Assembly (NCBI GenBank): GCA_040905045.1
Contig: JBBDSH010000087.1
Coordinates: 1-19,435, forward strand
Length of the DNA stretch: 19,435 nucleotides
Direction: 5' to 3'
DNA from: JBBDSH01 sp040905045
GTDB lineage: Bacteria > Pseudomonadota > Gammaproteobacteria > Eutrophobiales > Eutrophobiaceae
Part shown: one piece after another, positions 12,875 through 19,364 of the stretch
How the letters are laid out: each line of letters begins with the position of its first letter
How positions within the stretch are numbered: the first letter of the stretch is position 1
Made by a program: the position numbers and the translations under genes
Notes under the pieces: generated by a model
What the model saw: the letters and a program-made list of their open reading frames with translations, nothing else
Told to the model about the DNA's origin: nothing
Databases searched by the model: none

Positions 12875-13969
12875 TTACCATCCCGCCCAGAACGCACCAT
12901 CGGCAAAATCCCAGATCAGAAACATATAACCCCGGTAATCATATCGATCCGTATCGTTAAGCGGCACTTCCACGCCCAGATTCACGGCCACATGGCCGCG
13001 CTTGCTGAGACCGATGCGCGTTTGCGGCGTCAGTGAGAACCGGGCGACATCCACGCCCGGCCCGCGATCCAGCGGCACCTCGACGGTCATTTCCAGGCCC
13101 GGGAACACCGAGCGCGGCCACGGTGTATGCGTCCAGTGAACGATGCCGGAAAATTCCAGGGAACCCTGATCCACTTCATCCCAGGGCAACTTGGCGCGGG
13201 CGCTTCCCTGGAAGGTAAAGTCATCGCTCAAAACCTTGCCCACCGCAAGATAGGGCAGTATTTCCACGGAATGATCGCCGGGTTCCAGCGGGATACCGAT
13301 ATTACCGCCCAGGGTGGCTATGAGCCCGCGCTTCCTGTTGAAATACAATACGTACTTGCCGCCGGGTTCCAGATTACTGAATTTCTCGTCGCCGTCGTCA
13401 AACCGGTGAGACATTTCCAGCACCGCCTGAAAGCGCTTGCCGAACCGCTTCTCGAACTCGATGGTGTTTTTCCATTCGTCATAGCCGTCGTCATCCGTGT
13501 AGCGGACTTTCCACACTACCTCGTCTTCCGGAAAGGCCTTCTTGGTTCGCAACGGCAAAAACAGATTCAGTTCGCCGGGTGGATAACCGTGATCACCAAC
13601 CATGTCGGACTTGATGTACTCCACCAGGTCGCGGATCTCGTCGTCACTGAACTGTTCCCCGAAGGCCGGCATGACCTCGGAAAAACCCAATGCCGGACCG
13701 CCGTTTTTGATCACCAGGAACCAATCGTCGGCCGGCTCGCGGCTGTTGAACAGGGGATCGGCAAAATCGGCCGGCATCACACCCAGTGATTTCACCAGGG
13801 CGCTGTCGGGATCGGGATGGCCGGAGGCGCCGTGGCAGACGGCGCAATTCTGCTGGAAATTCCGTGCCGCCGCTTCCATGTTGGCCGACGCGGACAGCGG
13901 CTGAAAGAATAAAACCGGTACAATAAACAAACCGCCGAACCGGAAAAGCGGCAATCGAGGACGGGACAT
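12875..13969 (-). CDS. Fusion of class I cytochrome c and outer-membrane barrel-like domain
   Basis: A 364-residue protein: signal peptide (about 1-29, ending LSASA), a monohaem cytochrome c domain (about 30-130) and a beta-rich C-terminal domain (about 135-364). Seen: haem site Cys42-Ala-Val-Cys45-His46, with Met100 in SEVMPAFG as likely second iron ligand. LVEYIKS then closes the cytochrome fold. The second part alternates polar and hydrophobic residues in short strands with Gly/Asp turns, and the chain ends WDFADGAFWAGW. A terminal aromatic residue is typical of outer-membrane barrels. I infer a periplasmic cytochrome tethered to, or feeding, an outer-membrane barrel. The general plan recalls iron-oxidising Cyc2, but the cytochrome is larger and the barrel smaller, and identity with Cyc2 is not claimed. 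A good ribosome site (AGGAG, seven bases) precedes the ATG. A predicted FNR-class promoter lies at 13999-14040. Confidence 0.8.
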   Translation of the reverse strand: MSRPRLPLFRFGGLFIVPVLFFQPLSASANMEAAARNFQQNCAVCHGASGHPDPDSALVKSLGVMPADFADPLFNSREPADDWFLVIKNGGPALGFSEVMPAFGEQFSDDEIRDLVEYIKSDMVGDHGYPPGELNLFLPLRTKKAFPEDEVVWKVRYTDDDGYDEWKNTIEFEKRFGKRFQAVLEMSHRFDDGDEKFSNLEPGGKYVLYFNRKRGLIATLGGNIGIPLEPGDHSVEILPYLAVGKVLSDDFTFQGSARAKLPWDEVDQGSLEFSGIVHWTHTPWPRSVFPGLEMTVEVPLDRGPGVDVARFSLTPQTRIGLSKRGHVAVNLGVEVPLNDTDRYDYRGYMFLIWDFADGAFWAGW

Positions 13970-13998
13970 ATCAATCTCCTAATAAATCCATATGAAAA

Positions 13999-14040
13999 AT
14001 TATAATCCCGATTAAGTCCCCCTGGATTGATGTGTATCAA
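13999..14040 (-). promoter_or_regulatory. FNR/Anr-type class II promoter of the cytochrome-barrel gene
   Basis: A perfect FNR-type box TTGAT-N4-ATCAA lies at 14027-14040. On the minus strand a perfect TATAAT -10 box lies at 14004-13999. If transcription starts seven bases after it (13992), the box is centred at -41.5, the classic position for activation by FNR or Anr, and no good -35 box is needed. The leader would be 23 bases and contains the AGGAG site. This predicts induction at low oxygen. Confidence 0.65.
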
Positions 14041-14071
14041 GTTGAAGGAATATTACGTAATAGGGTTATCT

Positions 14072-14157
14072 CGCAGGGATCGCAAAGTACGCAGAGAAAT
14101 GCAGTCGTTTAACCGCCTTCCAATCCTTATGTTCGTTGCGATCTCCGCGTCTCTGCG
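14072..14157. repeat. Inverted 9-bp repeat arms, third copy
   Basis: The left arm has CGCAGGGAT, CGCAAAGTA and CGCAGAGAA (14072-14098). The right arm (14132-14157), read on the minus strand, has CGCAGAGA, CGCGGAGAT and CGCAACGAA. The spacer is 33 bp. It sits between the FNR box and the heptad array of the pirin gene. Confidence 0.75.
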
Positions 14158-14168
14158 AGATGCTTATT

Positions 14169-14266
14169 TCTCTTGTGGCTCGTGGCTCGTGGCTTGTACC
14201 TTGAACCCTGAACCTTGAACCCTGAACCTTGAACCTTGAACCTTGAACCCTGAACCCTGAACCTTA
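14169..14266 (-). repeat. Long heptad array anchored on the pirin-gene stop codon
   Basis: Fourteen consecutive 7-bp units, without any indel, run from the TAA stop (14266-14264) to 14169. The first is TAAGGTT. The next nine are CAAGGTT or CAGGGTT variants. The last four are CAAGCCA, CGAGCCA twice and CAAGAGA. This is the longest and most regular array in the window. Confidence 0.92.
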
Positions 14267-15280
14267 ACTATCGTCCGGCCATTCCTCCCTTCCATCCGCA
14301 TGCAACGCAAAACGATTCTTGCCATCATGGATCATGTCATGCTGCGGCCAGGGCCAGCCGCCGAATTCCGTGCGCCGGTAATCTTCAAACGCACGCTGCA
14401 GTTCCTCGCGGGTATTCATGACGAACGGCCCGTAATGGGCCACCGGCTTGTTGATGGGCCGGCCCTGCAGCAGCAGAAGATGCGCCTCTTCCTCGCCGTT
14501 CTCCAGTAATGCTTCTTTATCGGAATGCAGCTCGATACCATGTTCAGCGGCCACTTCCCGCCCGGCGATGGTTATGTTGGAGCCGCGATGGAAATACAGC
14601 ATCCGGTTCAGACCGCCAGCGGCGGCCGGCAGCGTCCACGCGGCCCCCGGCGCCATGGTGATCACCCAGATCGCCACGTGATTGTCCGGATCCGCGGCCC
14701 AGGAAGACGGCGGCGGCAACAAGGATTGGCAATCCTCCAGAGGGCCGGCAATGACATCGATCACTGTCCGGCCGTGTTCCTCCGTTACATACTGCGGTGT
14801 GGACTCGCGCCAGAACATAGCGAAATGCGGTTCCACCATTTTGCCGTCCGGCGGCAGGTTCAGCCATACCTGGAACAGTTCCAGGGGATTATCCCGGTCC
14901 TGCTGCAGCAGCGGAAACATTTCGGAATGCTGCACGCCCCGGCCGGCGGTCATCCACTGGCTATCGCCGGCGCCGTAACGGCCCGCCGCACCCAGGGAAT
15001 CGGCATGATCGACCACACCTTCGCGCACGATGGTCACCGTTTCAAAACCCCGGTGCGGATGGCCGGGAAATCCCGGAACGGTATCGCCGTGGTACATGCG
15101 CCAGCCATCTTTCAGTGTGAAATCCATGCCGATGTTGCGGTCTTCCAGCGACGCGGCCGGTCCCATATCCGCGTTGCCGGCGGGATAGCGATCCCGGTGA
15201 TGGGCGCAAAACAGGAAGGGATCCCGGGTTACCCAGGGAAACTCGAGCGGCTGGATACGAATAACGATATCTTCACTCAT
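14264..15280 (-). CDS. Pirin family protein
   Basis: A 338-residue bicupin protein of the pirin family. Pirins bind a metal in the N-terminal cupin; some have quercetin dioxygenase activity and others act as redox-dependent regulators, so the role here is open. Seen: metal ligands His74 and His76 in FPGHPHRGFETVT, and His118 and Glu120 in WMTAGRGVQHSEMFP. The C-terminal pirin domain is also clear (GRPINKPVAHYGPFVMNT and the EDYRRTEFGGWPW block). It is longer than the usual pirin (about 230-290 residues), from an N-terminal extension and a middle segment. No signal peptide, so cytoplasmic. It is divergent from the OsmC gene at 15370 with 89 bases between the starts, which may share control. 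AAAGGA lies upstream of the ATG at 15280. Confidence 0.93.
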   Translation of the reverse strand: MSEDIVIRIQPLEFPWVTRDPFLFCAHHRDRYPAGNADMGPAASLEDRNIGMDFTLKDGWRMYHGDTVPGFPGHPHRGFETVTIVREGVVDHADSLGAAGRYGAGDSQWMTAGRGVQHSEMFPLLQQDRDNPLELFQVWLNLPPDGKMVEPHFAMFWRESTPQYVTEEHGRTVIDVIAGPLEDCQSLLPPPSSWAADPDNHVAIWVITMAPGAAWTLPAAAGGLNRMLYFHRGSNITIAGREVAAEHGIELHSDKEALLENGEEEAHLLLLQGRPINKPVAHYGPFVMNTREELQRAFEDYRRTEFGGWPWPQHDMIHDGKNRFALHADGREEWPDDS

Positions 15281-15369
15281 AATGACAATCGGTCCTTTGG
15301 TTCATTTATCCGTGCAGGGCTAAGGCATACAATCTCACAGATGCGGTTATAAAACAAAAGAGGTGGCAT

Positions 15370-15843
15370 ATGGCTGAAACGAACGAGAATACCGGTCAAA
15401 GACCCGCCGTGGCCTCCGGCCATGTCCTGGTGCGGGAACGGGACCACAAATTCACGCAGGACGTATACACGGAAAATCACCGGCTCTGTGCCGATGAACC
15501 GATTTCCGCCGGCGGCGCCGATCTTGGCCCGAATCCGTACGAATACCTGCTGACGGCGCTGGGTTCCTGTACCGCCATGACATTGCGCATGTACGCCGGC
15601 CGCAAGGGACTGGATCTGGAAAACGTGGAAGTCTCCCTCAGTCACAGCCGCGTTCACACGAAGGACTGTGACGAATGCGAATCGCAACAGGGTTACGTGG
15701 ATCGCATCGACAGACAAATCCGGCTCACGGGCGACCTCACTCAGGAACAGCGGCAGCGCCTGCTGGAAATCGCCGACAAGTGCCCGGTGCACAAAACCCT
15801 GCACAACGAGATACTGATCAAGTCGGAACTCGTTGATGAGTGA
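15370..15843 (+). CDS. OsmC family protein, single domain
   Basis: A 157-residue cytoplasmic OsmC-fold protein. The two family cysteines are present: Cys67 in LGSCTAMTLRMYA and Cys138 in DKCPVHKTL. The spacing fits a peroxide-reducing thiol pair. The N-terminal strand block has LCADEPISAGGADLGPNPYEYLLTALGSC, typical of the YhfA-like and not the Ohr branch. A further pair, CDEC at 100-103, lies in a loop and is unusual. AGAGG stands six bases before the ATG. It is divergent from pirin. The final codon GAG and the TGA stop form part of the TGAGGAG repeat register that continues downstream. Confidence 0.9.
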   Translation: MAETNENTGQRPAVASGHVLVRERDHKFTQDVYTENHRLCADEPISAGGADLGPNPYEYLLTALGSCTAMTLRMYAGRKGLDLENVEVSLSHSRVHTKDCDECESQQGYVDRIDRQIRLTGDLTQEQRQRLLEIADKCPVHKTLHNEILIKSELVDE

Positions 15844-15868
15844 GGAGGGAGGAGTGAGGAGGAAGGAG
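15841..15868 (+). repeat. TGAGGAG heptad array starting at the OsmC stop
   Basis: Four plus-strand units, TGAGGAG, GGAGGAG, TGAGGAG and GAAGGAG, start with the TGA stop codon itself (15841-15843). They face the array at 16338-16365. Confidence 0.88.
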
Positions 15869-15880
15869 TGATTGTAGTTT

Positions 15881-15910
15881 GTAGCCCGATGCAGCGCAGC
15901 GAAATCCGGG
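15881..15910. repeat. REP-like GTAGCCCG repeat
   Basis: GTAGCCCGATGCAGCGCAGC then GAAATCCGGG. It is the same family as the palindrome at 16294-16334 but in the opposite reading direction. An imperfect return arm, ATCGGAGCTAC, follows at 15913-15923. The type resembles widespread GTAGCCCGGATG...CCGGG repeats of gammaproteobacteria; that is from memory, not a search. Confidence 0.6.
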
Positions 15911-16073
15911 AAATCGGAGCTACCTGGAGGAGTAACCGCGAACCATCATGCCTGCGAAAGTCTGTGCTGGACTCTGATCCAGTACTGGCATCCAGTAGAT
16001 TGATTTGCCCGAAGGGCGACGTATTTTTGCTGCAATAGAGTAAGGAATAATTTATCTACTGGATTCTGGCGTG

Positions 16074-16216
16074 CCAGGCTGAGTGAAAACGTCATGAGCG
16101 CAGCTTAGGCAAGGCAAAAATCAACGAAAAAGCGGAGTTTATACGCTAATAAATGAGCATTTTGAATTGATTTTTAACGCAGCATAAGCAAGCGCAATAG
16201 TTTTCACACAGTCTGG
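16074..16216. mobile_element. 143-bp MITE-like element with CCAGNCTGNGTGAAAAC ends
   Basis: The left end CCAGGCTGAGTGAAAAC and the right end, read on the minus strand, CCAGACTGTGTGAAAAC match at 15 of 17 bases. Inside, AAAAATCAA (16116-16124) and TTGATTTTT (16167-16175) pair perfectly. TG stands on each side (16072-16073 and 16217-16218). Beyond this the flanks ATTCTGGCG and CGCCAGAAT restore a palindrome like those at 19140 and 19372. This suggests insertion into that palindrome with a TG duplication. No ORF. It lies in the 519-bp gap 15844-16362, which holds only repeats. Confidence 0.7.
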
Positions 16217-16293
16217 TGCGCCAGAATGACGGCGGAGTCATGCGTCAATATGGCGGTGAAGTAATCTTGCAACAGGCCGGATGTGTAGAAGAG

Positions 16294-16334
16294 TTTGTAG
16301 CCCGGATTTCGCTGCACTGCATCCGGGCTACAAA
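16294..16334. repeat. REP-like perfect hairpin
   Basis: TTTGTAGCCCGGAT (16294-16307) pairs perfectly over 14 bp with ATCCGGGCTACAAA (16321-16334) around a 13-base loop. It lies directly before the ActP heptad array, in position to be transcribed at the end of the actP message. No T-run follows on either strand. Confidence 0.75.
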
Positions 16335-16337
16335 CCT

Positions 16338-16365
16338 CTCCTCACCCCTCACTCCTGACTCCTCA
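16338..16365 (-). repeat. TGAGGAG heptad array starting at the ActP stop
   Basis: Four minus-strand units, TGAGGAG, TCAGGAG, TGAGGGG and TGAGGAG, begin with the TGA stop codon (16365-16363). As at 15841, the last sense codon is GAG, so the repeat register reaches into the coding end. Confidence 0.88.
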
Positions 16366-18003
16366 CTCACGCCCCGCGCCCTCGGCGCCGACGCCGGTCA
16401 TGGAACGCACGAACTGATCGCTGAAGGCATCACGTTCCTCCGCCGCGGCGGTGCTGTTGTCCAGCAGGGAAAACACCACCACACAAACCATGCCCGCCGT
16501 CATGGAAAACAATGCCGGGTATTCGTATGGAAAAATCGCCTGTTCGTAACCCAGGATATCCACCCAGACGATCGGGCTCAGTATCAGCAGCAGCACGGCG
16601 CTGCCCAGTCCGGTCCAGCCGCCGATGAGTGCGCCGCGCGTGGTCAGCTTGCGCCAGTACATGGAAAAGAACAGCACCGGGAAGTTGGCGCTGGCGGCAA
16701 TGGCAAAGGCCAGGCCGACCATGAAGGCGATATTCTGCTTCTCGAACAGTATCCCCAGGATAACGGCGGCCATGCCCAGGCCCAGCGTGGCAATACGCGA
16801 CACCCGTACCTCTTCTCTTTCCGAGGAGGCGCCGCGTTTCAGGAAATGGGCGTAAAGATCGTGGGACACCGCCGCCGCGCCCGCCAGGGTCAGGCCGGAT
16901 ACCACGGCCAGGATGGTGGCGAAGGCAACAGCGGAGATGAAACCCAGGAACAGATCGCCGCCCAGCGCCTGCGACAAATGAATCGCGGACATGTTGTCAC
17001 CGCCCAGCAAACCGCCGGCCGCGTTCATAAACGCGGGATTGGTGGAGACGAAGACAATGGCGCCGAAGCCGATAATAAAGGTCAGGATATAGAAATAGCC
17101 GATAAATCCCGTGGCAAAGAAGACCGACCGGCGCGCCTGATGGGCGTCCGGTACTGTGAAGAAACGCATAAGAATATGCGGCAGACCGGCGGTGCCGAAC
17201 ATCAGGGCCAGTCCCAGGGAAATGGCCGACACCGGATCGGAGACCAGTGTCCCCGGCCCCATGATATCGATGCCCTTTTCATGCACGTCCACGGCCCGTG
17301 AAAATAGTGCATTCAGGGAGAAATCCAGCTGCAGCAAAACCAGGAATGCCAGCAGGGTGGCGCCCGCCAGCAGCAGGCAGGCCTTGATGATCTGCACCCA
17401 TGTGGTGGCGAACATGCCGCCGACGCTGACATAGATCACCATTAACACGCCGACGATGATCACGGCATACTCATACGGCAGACCGAACAGAACCTGGATC
17501 AGCTTGCCGGCCCCGACCATCTGCGCAATGAGATACAACAGTACCACTGTCAGGGAACCGCAGGCGGACAGCAACCGCATGGGCCGCTGCCGCAGGCGGT
17601 AGGAAGCCACATCGGAGAAGGTGTATTTGCCCAGATTGCGCAGCCGCTCGGCCAGCAGGAACAGGATCACCGGCCAGCCCACCAGGAAACCGATGGAATA
17701 GATCAGTCCGTCGTATCCCGAGGCGAACACCAGGGCCGAGATGCCCAGGAAAGACGCCGCCGACATGTAATCCCCGGCGATGGCAAGCCCGTTCTGAAAA
17801 CCGGTGATGCCGCCGCCGGCGGCGTAATAATCCTTCGCCGAGCGCGTGCGCCGCGCCGCCCAGTAGGTAATGCCCAGGGTCACGGCGACAAACACCAGAA
17901 ACATCATAACGGCGGGGACGTTCACGCCCTCCCGGCCCGGCAAGCCGTCGGCGGCGGTGACGGGCAACGGCAGGGCCAACAACAACAGACAGAATCGGTT
18001 CAT
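16363..18003 (-). CDS. actP: Cation/acetate symporter ActP
   Basis: A 546-residue inner-membrane carrier of the solute:sodium symporter family, very close in length to E. coli ActP (549). It takes up acetate and similar small carboxylates with a cation. Seen: an N-terminal signal-like helix, about 13 further hydrophobic helices, YWAARRTRSAKDYYAAGGGITGFQNG, IAGDYMSAASFLGISALVF, the VSVGGMFATTWVQIIKACLL block, GTAGLPHILMRFFTVPDAHQARRSVF and AIAASANFPVLFFSMYWRKLT. All are ActP hallmarks. The start overlaps the end of the DUF485 gene by four bases, the normal yjcH-actP arrangement. Acetyl-CoA synthetase, often the first gene of this operon, is not in the window. Confidence 0.95.
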   Translation of the reverse strand: MNRFCLLLLALPLPVTAADGLPGREGVNVPAVMMFLVFVAVTLGITYWAARRTRSAKDYYAAGGGITGFQNGLAIAGDYMSAASFLGISALVFASGYDGLIYSIGFLVGWPVILFLLAERLRNLGKYTFSDVASYRLRQRPMRLLSACGSLTVVLLYLIAQMVGAGKLIQVLFGLPYEYAVIIVGVLMVIYVSVGGMFATTWVQIIKACLLLAGATLLAFLVLLQLDFSLNALFSRAVDVHEKGIDIMGPGTLVSDPVSAISLGLALMFGTAGLPHILMRFFTVPDAHQARRSVFFATGFIGYFYILTFIIGFGAIVFVSTNPAFMNAAGGLLGGDNMSAIHLSQALGGDLFLGFISAVAFATILAVVSGLTLAGAAAVSHDLYAHFLKRGASSEREEVRVSRIATLGLGMAAVILGILFEKQNIAFMVGLAFAIAASANFPVLFFSMYWRKLTTRGALIGGWTGLGSAVLLLILSPIVWVDILGYEQAIFPYEYPALFSMTAGMVCVVVFSLLDNSTAAAEERDAFSDQFVRSMTGVGAEGAGRE

Positions 18004-18362
18004 GACGCCTCCCCGTCCGATCCGGGCCTGTCGTCCTCCATGCTGTTGACATGCACGTTAGAGGCGTCCACCACATCCCCCATGAGGGAATCGAACAGAG
18101 TATTGGCTCGATATACGTAGATACCGGTAATAATGAATGTCAGGAGAATAATGCCTATGCCGACGGGGATACCCCAGGTGATCACCGAACCGTCACTGAT
18201 CGGCCGGCCCAGGATTTCCGGATAAAAGGCAATAGTGAGAATGAAACCGAAATAGGCGATCAATATAATCGCCGTCAACGTCCAGCTCAGCCGGGTTTTC
18301 CGCCGGATCAGATTATGGAAATTCTCATTGGCGCGTATGTGATCATAGTGGTGCCTGCTCAC
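18000..18362 (-). CDS. yjcH: DUF485 membrane protein, ActP partner
   Basis: A 120-residue inner-membrane protein with two helices (about 27-48 and 63-85). Seen: the DUF485 pattern LIRRKTRLSWTLTAIILIAYFGFIL, then VITWGIPVGIGIILLTFIITGIYVYRANTLFD. DUF485 proteins are encoded directly upstream of acetate symporters and are thought to assist them; the exact role is not settled. The start is GTG at 18362 with a GGGGG ribosome site about eight bases before it. A polar C-terminal tail (SNVHVNSMEDDRPGSDGE) extends beyond the usual domain end. The four-base overlap with actP shows coupled translation. Confidence 0.92.
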   Translation of the reverse strand: MSRHHYDHIRANENFHNLIRRKTRLSWTLTAIILIAYFGFILTIAFYPEILGRPISDGSVITWGIPVGIGIILLTFIITGIYVYRANTLFDSLMGDVVDASNVHVNSMEDDRPGSDGEAS

Positions 18363-18409
18363 GTCGTCCCCCGCGAAGTATGATTATTGTTATCGGCGTG
18401 TCCGGGGTC

Positions 18410-18958
18410 TTATCCTACACCGAATGATTCCCGGATCTGAAAACTGACCAGGTCATTATAATAGCCGATCAGTGTATTGACGGAATGAGCGGCATTGGCC
18501 GGGCCGGGATTGGGCGTGACGTAAACACTGATCTTGCCGATACGGCGCTTCTGCATACCCCAGGGTATAGTCGCGTCCACGCCCTCGGCATACTTGAGGT
18601 AATTGCGCCAGGCCGTCTTGCCGTGAAACCAGGCGATGCGCGGCTGGTACCCAAGCAACTTCTCCTTCAGCAGCGGCGCGCCCGCGCGGTAATCGGCGAC
18701 ACGCAGTTCCTTCGCCGAGCGGGTCGGTTTCTTGACCAGATCCGTGAAACCGATGTTGTACTTCTCGAACAGTTTTTCTATCGCCTCGACGCCGGGCTCC
18801 AGTTTCGCATGCACCAGCCGCGATCCGTTCAGGGCCTCCCAGAAACGATTGCGGGGATTGGCGAAATAATAGCCCGCCTCCACGGACGGAATCGAAGGAT
18901 TCAAACCGATGGAAACAATGGTCAAATCGTGACGTAAATAATCGGGCAGAGTTTCCAT
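18410..18958 (-). CDS. mug: Mug-like mismatch-specific uracil/thymine DNA glycosylase
   Basis: A 182-residue protein of the uracil-DNA glycosylase superfamily, MUG/TDG branch, which removes U or T from G:U and G:T mismatches in base-excision repair. Seen: motif 1 IVSIGLNPSIPSVEAGYYFANPRNRFWEAL with Asn20, the position of the catalytic Asn18 of E. coli Mug. Also seen are FTDLVKKPTRSAKEL and motif 2 YVTPNPGPANAAHS. The last is unlike E. coli Mug (NPSGLS) and closer to other branches, so the exact substrate preference is uncertain. An open frame reaches 19087, but the ATG at 18958 is chosen because the longer N-terminus has no family similarity and would run through the promoter at 18998-19026. 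The ribosome site is weak. The DUF485-actP pair follows after 47 bases and may be co-transcribed. Confidence 0.82.
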   Translation of the reverse strand: METLPDYLRHDLTIVSIGLNPSIPSVEAGYYFANPRNRFWEALNGSRLVHAKLEPGVEAIEKLFEKYNIGFTDLVKKPTRSAKELRVADYRAGAPLLKEKLLGYQPRIAWFHGKTAWRNYLKYAEGVDATIPWGMQKRRIGKISVYVTPNPGPANAAHSVNTLIGYYNDLVSFQIRESFGVG

Positions 18959-18997
18959 TGATTCTGATTCTACTCTGTAATGATTGACAACAAAAAT

Positions 18998-19026
18998 ATA
19001 AAACACCCGTGACGCTTTCCTGTCAA
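18998..19026 (-). promoter_or_regulatory. Predicted sigma-70 promoter of the mug-like gene
   Basis: On the minus strand a perfect TTGACA (19026-19021) is followed after exactly 17 bases by TTTTAT (19003-18998). Transcription would start near 18991, 33 bases before the ATG at 18958. It may also drive DUF485-actP, since no better promoter is seen in the 47-base gap. Confidence 0.55.
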
Positions 19027-19087
19027 CTGCATCCGGTTGAAGACAGGAATCAATTCTCATAAGTGTTTCCGGATTGCATTTGAACAA

Positions 19088-19105
19088 GTGTTCCGAATCC
19101 GTGTA
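19088..19105. repeat. Solo end of the 154-bp palindromic element
   Basis: GTGTTCCGAATCCGTGTA matches the left end of copy 1 (8050-8067) at 16 of 18 bases. The sequence then departs and no opposite arm is seen, so this is a remnant. Confidence 0.5.
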
Positions 19106-19132
19106 CAGATCGGTACATTAATGAGTGATTTA

Positions 19133-19203
19133 TCTACTGGATGCTGGTGTGCACCAGCATGCCTGCCCCGGCATGCAGTAAGCCGGGGACGGCTTCGGGA
19201 TAC
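19133..19203. repeat. 71-bp direct repeat, copy 1
   Basis: Exactly identical to 19365-19435, 232 bp further on. It contains the palindrome GCTGGTGTGCACCAGC and the hairpin CCCCGGC/GCCGGGG (19166-19188). Related sequence surrounds the element at 16074-16216. The rest of the 477-bp region right of the mug start holds CGTCATGCCGGA...TCCGGC-type hairpins (19267-19301) and no gene. Confidence 0.9.
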
Positions 19204-19364
19204 CGTCATGCCGAGTCCCGGATCGGAGTCCGGCACAGGCGGCACAGCACGGAGTCACCGTAAGCCGTCATGCCGGAAACGCGTTGTTTGCGTTATCCGG
19301 CATCCAGTCGATGGAACCCGCCCGGAGGACGACACGGAAATGCGGCAGACTAAGGAATGGTTTG

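Noticed and set aside
12875..13969. Direct assignment as the iron oxidase Cyc2
   Set aside because: The cytochrome domain is a full class I fold of about 100 residues and the second domain is only about 230 residues. I recognise no Cyc2-specific motif, so only the architecture is comparable.
14169..14266. Possible CRISPR array or minisatellite-encoded peptide
   Set aside because: Units are 7 bp with no spacers, far too short for CRISPR. A coding role is excluded because the array starts with the stop codon and the 7-bp period is not a multiple of three.
16216..17301. 361-codon open frame, plus strand, opposite actP
   Set aside because: It starts in repeats and runs antisense to a textbook ActP sequence. 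Its Gln/His/Gly-rich composition is typical of a shadow.
18959..19087. Longer N-terminus of the mug-like protein from ATG 19087
   Set aside because: The extra 43 residues lack family similarity and would overlap a TTGACA-N17-TTTTAT promoter candidate.
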